In this document: positions 25,801-36,735 of the stretch, piece after piece
How the letters are laid out: every line of letters starts with the position of its first letter
Position numbering within the stretch: the first letter of the stretch is position 1
Source: Hanleya hanleyi
Lineage: Eukaryota > Mollusca > Polyplacophora > Lepidopleurida > Hanleyidae
Length of the DNA: 64,000 bases
Reading direction: 5' to 3'
Assembly (NCBI GenBank): GCA_036873755.1
Contig: JAVTVY010039217.1
Span: 62,001-126,000, forward strand
Notes under the pieces: model-generated
Databases searched by the model: none
Seen by the model: only the letters and a program-made list of their open reading frames with translations
What the model was told of the DNA's origin: nothing
Program-made: the position numbers and the translations under genes

Positions 25801-26075
25801 AAGATCCATGTAGTAGTTTCTGAGAAATCGCGATAACAAGGTTTCATGGGGAAATCCAAGATGGCTGCCTGGTGGCCATATTGGATTTTCGAATCGGACC
25901 AGAAAAGGTATCTTGCACAACTAGACCCCAAGGAGAACCTGTGTACCAAATTTGAGAAAGATCCATGCAGTAGTTCCTGAGAAATCGCGATAACAAGAAT
26001 TGTTTACAGACGGACGACGGACCACGGACTAAAAGCGATTTGAACAGCCCGCCATCTGGTGATGGTGGGTTAAAA
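22806..26075 (+). mobile_element. Helitron-like element 2 with a large tandem array
   Basis: The 5' end is a short hairpin GAGATCCTGAAGGATCTTGG. The 3' end is GACGGACGACGGACC, then the stem-loop CCCGCCATCTGGTGATGGTGGG, then TTAAAA. The layout matches element 1, which supports one mechanism, but the array sequence is unrelated. Confidence 0.6.
23650..26000. repeat. 157-bp tandem array, about 15 units, with higher-order duplication
   Basis: Each unit holds TTCCTGAGAAATC, GGTTTCATGGGGAAATCC, AAGATGGC(T/C)GCCT and CATATTGGATTTTCGAATCG. The minus-strand ORFs of 60-141 codons are translations of the repeat. The block around 24531-24956 recurs at 25338-25763 nearly unchanged, an offset of 807 bp. 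Confidence 0.9.
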
Positions 26076-26149
26076 ATCGACACTATAATCTGGTGCCAAG
26101 TATGGTCAGTATACACAGGTTTCGCTGTATAATGAAGCCCATAAAGAGA

Positions 26150-26250
26150 CAGATTGAGTGAATATGATTCAATGTCGTTTTCAACAATTTTTCAGTCATA
26201 TCAGGATGTTTGGGTCATTGCTTTTTACCCCCGGACCCCACAGGTAGGGT
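26150..26250 (+). mobile_element. Core-type SINE, copy 2
   Basis: GATTGAGTGAATATGATTCAATGTCG, then TTTCAGTCATATCAGGA and CCCCACAGGTAGGGT. Truncated relative to copy 1. Confidence 0.5.
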
Positions 26251-26897
26251 TAATAAGAAAGTAAAGAACAACATATATTTTTATACAGTTGTAGATTTAC
26301 CACTTTATTCATATACAAAGAAAATATCACCCATTTGTTGTGGTAAAAGAGTCAAATGTTACAAAATACAGAAGAACCACACACGCATATATATATGTGT
26401 CTATATACATGTGTTGTTATTACAGGATTGTCAGTTTTCAAAATTTATTGTTGAGTTCAAGGTCAAGTGGGACAGTTTCAAGGTCAAGTGGGACAGTTTG
26501 TTAATCCAAGCATCCAAAGATTGATACTAATAGTTTCTCAAAATAGCAGAGGAAATAATTCTTCAAACAGTAACTAGAGAAGCCATTCCAACAGACCATT
26601 ACAGAAAGTCTCTGATCGGCTGGATGCTGACAATTTTATCTAGCCAATGGAAATACCAGATTTATTTTTGAATATTTGAATTGACCAATCAAGACTATGA
26701 AATGAAGATATCCCTTAATGTACTGGGGTATCTCTAGAGATCAATTCATTCTGCATAGTCTGCTGGAGCTTACCTCAGATATGTAGCATGTAATGTTTCA
26801 CTTCACCCGAGGGATAATCAAAATATTAATGAGCTCTCTCCCCATCCAGTTTGCTGGTCATCAAAGAATAGCGAGACAACAGGAGTTATGGCCCCTT

Positions 26898-27092
26898 CCT
26901 CACAAGCTAACATTGGATGACAGCTAGGTTGCGCTTTGTGTGCAAGCACCGACCAAAAATGCAAATTTCTTTAGATATCTACTTACATGATTCCTGGACT
27001 TTCCTCACAAGCTAACATTGGCTGACAGCTATGTTTTATGTGTAGGCACTGGCCAAAAAAAAAAAAAAATTGAATTTTTTTCCAGATATCTA
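26898..27092 (+). repeat. Two-copy direct repeat of about 100 bp
   Basis: CCTCACAAGCTAACATTGG...GACAGCTA...TAGATATCTA-type units start near 26899 and 27003. The flanking region 26250-27535 has no gene signal. Confidence 0.7.
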
Positions 27093-28487
27093 TATATTTT
27101 TTAATTATGTCCGTGCAGAACATCATGGCATGGACCGATTGATGGAGGATGGTCCAGAGTGAGGAGAGGGGTGAATGATAATGAAAAGTGATCTGATTCA
27201 GCCATTGTCATACATATGTACATGCATTTGACATTGTTGGGACAATAACTTGACCAGGATGAAACTGTCCACATGACCTTGATGATAGGAATATTTTCTA
27301 CTGGTTTATGTTGAGGACACTCTGCTTTCCTAAAATGGATGAGAATCTTTCTGGAGAACTATTTACCTCATAGTAGACCATGATAAGGGTTGATAGGTAC
27401 CAGACACTGAGTCCTCATGTCTGCTTAATTATTTGGGAGAATATGATACATTTGACCATATCTGGATGCCATTGTAATGTAAGATCCTAAATTAAACTCT
27501 CCAGAAAGGGTTGTCCACAGAGTATCCTCACATAACTGATGTGGCAGGATTTGGCGAGGGTTTGGCCTCCATGAGATTCGTTTCCAGTACCAAATATTGA
27601 ATATGACATGTAGAAGAAATGTTTTGATTGGCATGAAGTACAACATATCTTTACTCAGAAAAATTACAATTACTCTCAGAATTCTCGAATAGTATGGTCT
27701 GGAAATAGTGTTTTTTGAGGTTAAAACGTCTATTCTCTCTGTAAACATATGAAGACCAACCAGAACTGCAACTACAGAACTCGGCGTTGCAATATCCCTG
27801 GTTAAACTCAACGAACGACCATGGCTTTTCATGCTCACATCGGATTTGTTGTTAACTCCTGACCTACCATGATCGGCAATGAAATACCTTTTTAGTTGAC
27901 CATGACTCAACCATTGCCAGACCATGGCTGACGATTGATTACCAGAGTCGAGCAAGGTTTCCCATGGTTCAGTAGAGCAGACCATGCATGTTCAACAATG
28001 ATCAATCCTAACTGGAGTTATCTGCCCTTGGAGAACTCTCTTCAAAAGGTGACAGAAAACAGTTTTAAACAGGTTGCAGATGACAAAACATGGAAAGATT
28101 CTCCTCTCTGAGAAGTTGTTCAATTTTCAACATTTATTTAGACAACTGGCTTAATCACGGATGATCATGGTGCCGGTAGATGTTAAGCTGGAACTTCAAG
28201 GAGATGTTTACATGTCAGAAATTGAAATGTATCTCCAACTTGTTGTTGCTCTTCATCCAGTTCATTCTTGAACTGCAGAGTTGTTGTATAGATAGTTTGT
28301 TCAAATTGAAGCTTAAGGTGAGAGAAATACTGAATAACTGTCAACTTCTGAATTTTTTTTTATGAAAATTAGCAGAGATTTTGGTGAAAATTTCAGAATT
28401 ATGTCATATCCTTTTGACCCCTGAATGTGTTACTATACTGTACACCAGCGCCATTGCAAGTATGTTCAAGTCTTCAGGAATCATCAT

Positions 28488-29981
28488 CAGGCCTTCAACT
28501 GGTCCCCAGTGGAAATATAGGACAAAATATAGGACTTTTTTCTTAAAAATACAGGACAGATATAGGACATTTTACTGAAATTATAGGACAAATATAGGAC
28601 AATCTGCAACTTGGCATTAGTTGCACATTAGCAGATTACCTACCTGAAAGAAATAAAGAAGTGTGCTTCAAGCCTTTCTCTGATATAACCCACCATATTT
28701 ATCATGAAAGACTTCGTACAGTCAGCATCGTCTGAGGATGCCATGGTGGGAAATCAGAGCAAGGCTGTGTGACAAGCGAAGTCAACAAACACCTGGAAAT
28801 ATACTCATGAAACCAAGTACAGGGGTTATTCTAGCCCTATTTTTAATCGTCGTAATCCCGATTAAAAATTCTCAAAAATGGAGTTTTGGGCAAATTTTCA
28901 AATTGAAAAATTCAGGGTTTTTTTCATTATTCTGATATATGGCATGCGAAAAAATATTAAGTTCCTCCTCATATTTACTTGTCAGTGTGGGTATGTCATT
29001 GCTGAGTTTACTCTCGACAAATACAGTTTTCTTTGACACAGTTTAACCCTGGTGTTGTTGTTCACAATCGCTACATGCATCTGGGAAAGCCGACCGATCT
29101 CTCTTAGGCACTCGTTGATTGGACAACTGTTGGTGTCCTATCTGTTACGGCCTAACATGATACGAAATCTTTTGAAAAGTAATTAAACGCAAAACAGTTC
29201 TGCTGGTAAATGAAATAATTATATAATTTCTGCGTTTATCATGAAGGGCCAGCCACAGTAGTTGGAATAATATTGGAATACTGATGCTATTGCATTATTT
29301 CATAGCTACCTTTCTCTGTTCTACCTTTATGGAAATTTAGGTATGTCTTGTATATCGGAATGTCTTGTTAACAAAGAATAACGATTCTCCCCCCCTCCCT
29401 TTCCAAAATTTTTTTTTTGACTGTGTTTGTTTTAGGGGGAGGGGAGGGTGGGGAGCTTAGCATGTCCTTTTGTTGCAAGTTCCTCTGTCCAACACTCTTC
29501 TGAGTTGCATAATAAAACCACACTGGTGGTGCATGCTAGTCAAACCCAAAGAATGGAGAAATAAAGAACATACAATTCAGCAGCTTCAGTACCTATTCTT
29601 TAGTTATTTTAGTGTGCATCATAATTACAATATCGATGAATAAGTTGAATATAATGTTTCTTGAAACTTTTACCTATGAACAAGTCTGAAATATTGAGTT
29701 TCATATCTTTTACTATGAAAAAGTCTGAAATATTGAGTTTATAGAGATAAATTGCGCGCCAACGGCGCGCGAAAAAATTGAGTTTATCTCTTTTCGAAAA
29801 TTGAGCATATTATAAATTTTGGGCTAGAATAACCCCTGTCCCTGAAGTAATTTAATAATTTGAAAGAGACTCAGGGCAAAAATATAGGAAATATAGGACA
29901 TTTTTCAGAAATATAGGAAAATATAGGACAACTAAAAAAATATAGGACATATAGGACATATAGGACATAATTGAAGGCCTG
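28488..29981. mobile_element. CAGGCCT...AGGCCTG element with TATAGGA subterminal repeats and 6-bp TSD
   Basis: Left CAGGCCTTCAA, right TTGAAGGCCTG, flanked on both sides by CATCAT. Both ends carry several TATAGGAC words. It matches the smaller element at 39538-40013. Confidence 0.8.
28820..29838. mobile_element. Innermost nested element, CAGGGGTTATTCTAG TIRs
   Basis: CAGGGGTTATTCTAGCCCT at 28820 is the reverse complement of GGGCTAGAATAACCCCTG ending at 29838. Content is AT-rich and non-coding. Confidence 0.75.
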
Positions 29982-30440
29982 CATCATCTGTATGTTGTAA
30001 GATTAGACAGTACAAGACTTATGGATAGAGTCCATGGATTCAAGACATACCGGTAGCTGACTATAAGTGACTGTAGGAGTTAATGGAATAGGAGGACGAA
30101 TGATAAACCAGGGTTTTATGTTGAATATGGTTTTGGACATGGTCAGCCATCATAGTTCATGGTTTTTTTAGCCATGGTCATTGATGGTGGCGAAATTCAA
30201 CAAAACATGGTCAACCATGGTCTGCAGACCATGAACAACCATATCCGTTTACAGAAAGAAATAGATGGGTTTTTCACCGCAAAAACAGTCATTATAATAT
30301 AATATTTCATGGCTTTCATATATTTCTCAAAACAACTTCTTGTACTTCATGCCAATGAAAAAATTCTTTCACATGGAATACTGAATTTTGTGTACTCGAA
30401 CCTCATCACATGGGGGCCAAAATCTCACTAAAATATGTCA

Positions 30441-31496
30441 CGTCCTTGACTTGATTTAAATTTTGTGTTTTCCAAAAGGAGGATAATACTGCTACAGTAG
30501 ATAGTGTAGGAAATCATTTGTTATACATCTATCTGTTTGTACCTTTAATATATCATTATATATGTATATATAGTGTCACACAACGTCACTGCACAATATG
30601 GTTCAATGTCTCCCTGAGTTTTGTTTTTTTCAACATGTGACGACGACAACACATATGACAATAACATGAAACACAATTAATGCATAAATACAGATGACAA
30701 TAGATGCAAGGGATGAAATGACAATAATACATTACCGGTATTAGTTTGAAAATCTGAGGTATCAATGAAGAAAGATTGCCCTTCTCCCACCCAACCTGGA
30801 AGTGCATATACTTATGTACATATCTGCCACCCCTTCTGTCCTGAATGGTAGATTCCTGGTCACACTTCATTACTACGTTAACTGGCAACTTTCATTATGA
30901 AATAGGGGTAGGTCATAAAGGTGGCTTACTCTTTCCTGAGACGGGTTGGTAGTTTTATTCGGTGTGGTTCCTACAAGCAGCTACATTTCCAGGCTGTCTC
31001 AATCAATATTTGAAAAATGAAAAAATATATATAATGTTAGTTACAGATATGAAAAACAACAACCTTTCAAATGACAATGTCCATGCCATTTAAACAGGAA
31101 ACATAAAAACTAACTTTTCTCATATCCACAACAATTCGCATCAGACCTTCACATTTGCATGTTTGCCAAGCTTCAACATACTCATTAAATGCAATTGAAC
31201 CTGAAATTTCTATAAAAAGTCCTGCTTTGGTAAATACAGTCATAGTAATGTACATGCATGATATAAAATGTAATTAAATGGATAATACGATATAACAATC
31301 ATTTACAACAGAGCCGCATTTTTGGAGATTGTAAAGCACTACATTGAACAAAGATAAAGAGTAAATATGTTAGAATGGAAGATACTAAGCAGGACAAAGA
31401 TCACTAGCTAACAGGATGATTCAATTATTCAACCAAAATTAATCTGCAGTACTAGATACACAGCCAAAGTTTCACTGACAGGTACTGTGCAGTAAA
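30441..31496. other. No gene recognised
   Basis: AT-rich; no exon or element supported. Confidence 0.4.
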
Positions 31497-32010
31497 AAAA
31501 AAGTGGTACTGTGCAGTAACTAAGTGGTACTGAGCAGTAACACCAAGCACCGGGCGGTACTGTGCAGTAACACCGAGCGGTACTGTGCAGTAACACCGAG
31601 CGGTACTGTGCAGTAACACCGGGCGGTACTGTGCAGTAACACCGAGCGGTACTGTGCAGTAACACCGAGCGGTACTGTGCAGTAACACCGAGCGGTACTG
31701 TGCAGTAACACCGGGCGGTACTGTGCAGTAACACCGAGCGGTACTGTGCAGTAACACCGAGCGGTACTGTGCAGTAACACCGAGCGGTACTGTGCAGTAA
31801 CACTGAGTGGTACTGTACAGTAAAACTGACAGGTAGTGTGCAATAACACTAAGTGGTACTGTGCAGTTACACAAAGTGGTACTGTGCAATAACACTGAAT
31901 GGTACTGTGCAGTAACACTGAGCGGTACTGTGCAATAACACCGAGAGGTACTGTGCAATAAGTGGTACTGTGCAGTAACACTAAGTGGTACTGTGCAGCA
32001 ACACTGGGTG
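31497..32010 (+). repeat. 23-bp minisatellite
   Basis: About 21 units of GGTACTGTGCAGTAACACCGAGC, homogeneous at 31550-31800 and diverged toward 32010. Each unit has the near-palindrome TACTGTGCAGTA. The unit has no stop on the minus strand and 23 is not a multiple of 3, so all three minus frames stay open for 124-168 codons; these are not genes. Confidence 0.95.
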
Positions 32011-32176
32011 GTACTGTTCAGAATGACCCACTGATTTACATACTGTGCACTAAGTGAGCAGTACTGAACAGTACTTCTTCAGGTACTGTGACAGTTTACT
32101 GAATTCAAGAACTGTCCAGTTCCAGGAGCTAGCCAAGCTGCATGGTAATTTCTGTAATAATTTATTCCTCCCATCA

Positions 32177-32300
32177 AAATTCAATCATTCCCAATTTTGG
32201 GGACAAAATTCAATGATCCCCAATTTCGGGGACAAAATTCAATCATCCCCAATTTTGGGGACAAAATTCAATCATCCCCAATTTTGGGGACAAAATTCAA
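32177..32300 (+). repeat. Short tandem array of about 30 bp plus dispersed repeat
   Basis: Four units of CAATTTTGGGGACAAAATTC type. The following sequence (AAATTTGATCATCCTCTAAA to ATTTTG) belongs to a dispersed repeat also seen at 49195-49320, 56615-56770 and, inverted, 63520-63690. Confidence 0.8.
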
Positions 32301-33049
32301 TTAGTGGTTATAATAAATTTGATCATCCTCTAAAATCATTAAAATAACAAAGAAATAATGGATTATATGCATGATTTTGAAACATTTTGTCCAACCATTT
32401 TGTTCTAATACATTTTTAGTCACCCCCAGATTTCATGGTGACAAGTTTCACTTTCACTCACGCTGTGACTGAATTATTGGAGAGATTACTATACTGCACA
32501 CTAACAGTTTAGTACTGTAAACTCTCAATTACTGCAGTCCTCAACTGATCACTACCAATTTTCAGTCAAAAAAGTGTCACATGCCTTGTAGTACCAGTAG
32601 CATACTGTGAGGTATCTGATCAGTAGTGATCACTGAAAATTCCCATACTGCACAGTATTTAACTTCCTTCCTTGCAGTTACTGCACTGTAACTCAAAGAG
32701 AATGTATGGCCGTTTATGTTGTATCATAACGAATATGCCTGAAAACTCGACAAGACATTACCTCTGGTACTCTGGCATGTTACGTAGCCTGATGCCGAAC
32801 CACTTCATGTGATGGGACACTAAATGATGGATGTCTTAACAGTTGAAGTGGAGAAAAACAATGGCTACATTATTTTGTGGTGCTCAGAACAATTACTGTA
32901 CAGCCAGCGACATATTGAGATTCTACTATACATCTACTAAAGAGAAACTTTGTGAATAACAAGTTCTTTTTCTCTACAAAAAATGATATAAAAGAGGGTT
33001 TTTTTTAACACAATAAAACAGATGTGGTAAAAAATGTATTGAAACCATG

Positions 33050-33456
33050 AAGCCCAGCGCACACGAGAGCTATCAGCTGAGCTGATGGCTTCTATTGCCT
33101 GTCAGCTCAGGGGCTAGCTCTTGTGTGCGGGCAGTTTTTGGCCTCGCGGGGCCAGGAAAAAAATATCAAACTTGTTTGATAATTTCGCCTCGCGAGGCCA
33201 AATCCTCAGCATGTGTGGCGAACGCAAGCCAACAGCTCAGCAGTTTTATTGGACCAGCCAATGAATCGCATGATATTTTCACGCGATTAGTACGCACGAC
33301 TCTTAAAAATGGACTTAAACGTTATGCGGGAACTGAAATCAATTTCGTGAAACTTTTGCTCTCCGTGTGCGCTGAAACCACACGAGATCTAGCCCCTGAG
33401 CTGACAGGCAATTGAGGCCATTAGCTCAGCTGAGATCTCTCGTGTGCGCCGGGCTT
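33050..33456. mobile_element. MITE with about 75-bp TIRs
   Basis: AAGCCCAGCGCACACGAGAG on the left and CTCTCGTGTGCGCCGGGCTT on the right. The TIR continues through AGCTGAGCT and CCTGTCAGCTCAGGGGCTAG. The inner part has GGCCTCGCGGGGCC/CCTCGCGAGGCC, another symmetrical pair. Confidence 0.9.
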
Positions 33457-33646
33457 AAGGCCACACATTTTTTTTTTTCAAGATTGGAGGGGAGAATAAA
33501 AATGAAAATAACCTGGACTGCTCATCTACCCGCAAAAAGAAGGGGGCGACTTCAAAGGTCCAGTTTTATCCTTATTATCCCTCCAATCTTGAAAAAAATA
33601 ATAAAATCCGCCTTTGAAACAAAATATAAAATTGGTGTGGCCTAAC
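33456..33646. mobile_element. Second MITE abutting the first
   Basis: TAAGGCCACACA at the left and GTGTGGCCTAA at the right. TCAAGATTGGAGGGGA pairs with TCCCTCCAATCTTGA, giving a long hairpin. TIRs resemble the ends of the element at 60.45-61.95 kb. Confidence 0.8.
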
Positions 33647-34725
33647 CAAGAGATTACTCTGCACATCTAAACAGATTACTTGTTGATGAGGTTTAATTTA
33701 GAAATTAATAAGTGAAGAGATTACCCATAATAAAGATCAGTAACTATGTTAAAAGAGATAGCTCACTTTTCAGAGATTTTTCACCGTTCAGAGATTACTC
33801 ACTGTGGAGAGAACACTAGGTGAAGAGATTACTCCATGTTGAGAGATGGCTCACTGTGTAGAAATATATACAGGCACCACATTGTATTGCAATTTTCTGT
33901 TTTTCTCCCTTTAACCAGCCAACATCAATAAATATGCCTTTGTCATACCTAAACAGTGATTGGCTTTTAAGTACTGTTAAGTATCGGTGATTCTTTCTCT
34001 GTCTGGCAGGGTAGTTTGTTCAAGTTAGAAAACAATTCATTTTGAATATACAAAATTTCTTCTGGATGTTATAAGAAGTTTCCATTCAAATCTTGAGCTA
34101 AAATAATAATTAAAAGCTTCACAAAATTAGCATTAAAAACTGTATGGCATGTATGGTAAGCAATCCAAATACATGATCATCTTTCGATTTAAGATCAACA
34201 ATTTTTTAGGGAGATTTATGATGATACCTTCTAACTGAATTAACAATATTAATACAGAATGTTCAGGCTGCAGGTCACTGTAATAATCTGTGAATTTTGA
34301 CAGTAGAAAAAGACATATATATATACATGTAGAAACATTATTTTTTGGCACAGTCATGCCAAGAAAATTTTCAGAAAAATCACAACATTGCAATTATTCA
34401 TTGTTCGTTACAGGAAGACAAAAACACCGGTTTCACTTCTGATTAGTTTGCACAGCTAAACCATTGCAAAACTACACCTATGTACCCAAAATTGGTGTGC
34501 AAATTGAAACTGAAAGTCCAACACTGGGAGAATTTACATGTACATGCAAGCATCAGATTTGTTTCATTAGTTATATATACACAATCCATGGAAGAAGGTC
34601 ATGATGTGGACTAAGCTTAGTCATTAATTTCACTGGATTCAGAAAAAGTAGATCACCCTGGCCTCAATTGACTGCACAATTCAAAATTAATCACGGAGAA
34701 ATCAATCCGTGAATCCATACTCTTG
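33647..34725. other. No gene recognised
   Basis: AT-rich DNA with several AGAGATTACTC-like words at 33690-33850; no exon supported. Confidence 0.4.
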
Positions 34726-34729
34726 GGAT

Positions 34730-34960
34730 AGTTTTGCATCAAATAACACAATTTTGGGGATAAACTATGAAATGACCCATACTTTCTGGGCACATAGCCC
34801 AGTCTATTGGGTAAAATATTAAATGGCCTATACGTGTACTTTCAGGTCGAATAACCCATTTTTCCGGTAAAATATAAAATGGCCAATAGTTTCGGCTCAA
34901 CTAACTTATTCTCCACAGTAAAATATGAAATGGCCCATACATATGAGTCAATTAACTCAA
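34730..34960 (+). repeat. Diverged tandem repeat of about 60 bp
   Basis: Four units carrying AAATATGAAATGGCCCATA or close variants and a T-rich stretch followed by (T/C)AACTCA. Confidence 0.65.
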
Positions 34961-35776
34961 TCTTTCAGTTACAATAGTGCCATATGTCATATCATTGGCT
35001 GTTCACAAAAGCAATGCCTTACTTATTCTTGGCTTTGGGGCTGAAAGTTACCACAGACTTGAAAGTTGCCACAGTTCAGCCAAAATGTCCTGTGTCCACT
35101 TAAGGGACATCGGACTGCCATCGGGTAGCATTTCCATCATAATTTGTCTTGATCCCAATACTGCTAGCATTTAAACCAGCCCAAACATATGAATTTCAGC
35201 ATAGACTCGAGATAATCCAGGTCACCCTTCCGCGTACCAACTCCCCCCCCCCCCCCCCATCTAGCAACCACAGAGCAGCAATTCACCTTTTGCGTAAGAC
35301 ATACTCTGGATAGTTTAAAGAAGTTAACAAAATTTGTTCTAATAAATTTGATCAGCTAAATGTAGCAGAAACTATAAAGGTAAGATCTCATTTCCCTATC
35401 ATTTCATCAACTTTCCATTGTGATCAATTTAATCCCCCAATAGAGGCAGTGCTAAACAAATATGGTCGCCATCTTGCCATTGGTAAAAAATAAACAATGG
35501 CGAGTAAAATTTTCAAGAAGTCGTCAAGATTGCGAGAAGAAATCGAGATCTTCTGCCAAAGTGACATGTCAATTATTGGTACTCAACATGTTTAATCACT
35601 GATGTGAGCCCTGTAAGGACAGCTTAAGACTTTCATTTTTGAGTCTGCCCATGTCTAAAAGCTACAACCACTGAAATGATTTTCTACGCCAAGTCAGCAT
35701 GGTTGGCATTGGCAGTGGACTGGCACTGATATTGGAGATAACTCTTTTGCACAATACATGTTCTATTCTCAGCGAG

Positions 35777-36730
35777 CAGGGCATGAAATGTTTTATTTTT
35801 TCCACCTGTCTCATGGGACAGGTAATTTTTTTTTCCACCTGTCTCCTCTATTTTCTACCTGTACACAATAATTATATATATATATATATGCGAATAGTGA
35901 TGAAATTATTCTATATGTTCACGTCTTGTACTAACTTGTATTTGACTTGCTGTAACTGTTTCTAAATAAAATATTAACACAAAGAGAAGTTGTCATGTTG
36001 TAAATGGTTTCATGAGCCCTCACATTTTCCACACGAAGTGACTCGCACCCTATAACAAATCTGTTCGTTTTGCTGGCCTGTTTGTAGGTTTTACAATATG
36101 TGCAAAACATTTGCCTTGTTGTTTCGTCGAATGTCAGCCATTCATGCTCAAGTTTCCATTTAGTGTTAAATTTGAACACTCGTTTCCTTTTTGCCGGCGT
36201 CGGAGACGCTTCTATCGGCTCGTCTGTTGTACTTGAAATGCCCTCGCCAGCTTGCGATGCAGTCTCGTCTTCTTGATTGGGCTGTAAAGCATCACCCGCG
36301 TTTGTACGAGTTAGAAAACGCTCCATTTTGATCTATTGCATTCAAAACCAAAGACAATGGCGGACGTCTGACAGACGGCAGTAACCTATGGCAACGGTAT
36401 GACCGCATTACTCGCGCATGCGTGTTTCATGCAAGTTGCTGTGGGCAGACACGATTGCACACTGAATTGTGTACGCCCGAGCCTTTTAAGCATGCGCAGT
36501 TGCGAAAACTGTTCAGAATCGGGGACACCCGTGCACGTTCAATCAAATTGGCCCTTTTCGTGGCGGACATTGACAAACGATGGCGAAAGTGAGCTAGTAC
36601 GCGGACAATATTTCTGTTTTATTGACCGAATCTCTACCTGTCGCATGCGACAGTCATTTATTTTTTTTACCTGTCGCACATAAATACTACCTGTCATCGA
36701 CAGGTGGACACCCGAACATTTCGCGCCCTG
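35777..36730. mobile_element. hAT-like element with GCGAG target duplication
   Basis: CAGGGCATGAAATGTT on the left and AACATTTCGCGCCCTG on the right, flanked by GCGAG at 35772-35776 and 36731-35. Subterminal ACCTGTC/GACAGGT words recur at both ends. It contains the zinc-finger ORF below. Confidence 0.8.
35931..36326 (-). pseudogene. hAT transposase N-terminal zinc-finger fragment
   Basis: A 131-codon frame starts at ATG 36326. An acidic, Ser-rich leader is followed by FNTKWKLEHEWLTFDE, MFCTYCKTY, NRFVIGCESLRVENVRAHE. This is the ZNF862/TTF-like finger (CxxC, then His at the end) found at the N-terminus of many hAT transposases. The catalytic and dimerisation regions are absent, and the coding part fades after about 36.0 kb. 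It may be a first exon left in an internally deleted element. Confidence 0.65.
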
Positions 36731-36735
36731 GCGAG

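Larger units (their letters stand above)
27540..30440. mobile_element. Outer inverted-repeat element of a nested set
   Basis: 27540-28020 and 30060-30440 are diverged reverse complements. TTGGCATGAAGTACAA (left) is matched by TTGTACTTCATGCCAA (right), and GACCATGG/CCATGGTC words occur in both. The minus-strand 186-codon frame at 27425-27985 lies in and beyond the left arm and has no recognisable domain. Confidence 0.6.

Noticed and set aside
20280..26075. Possible CRISPR-like array because of regular spacing
   Set aside because: Whole monomers are conserved with no unique spacers; eukaryotic tandem repeats.
23499..26116. Many minus-strand ORFs of 60-141 codons with IQYGHQAAILDFPMK-like peptides
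   Set aside because: They are the 157-bp tandem array read through; the peptide repeats follow the DNA period.
27425..27985. 186-codon minus-strand ORF
   Set aside because: Falls in the arm of an inverted-repeat element; no domain, and the paired arm is not open.
31429..31981. Three minus-strand ORFs of 124-168 codons
   Set aside because: All are translations of the 23-bp minisatellite in three frames; no non-repeat coding sequence.
35246..35260. Poly-C run as G-quadruplex or regulatory element
   Set aside because: A single homopolymer with no structure around it; likely slippage.
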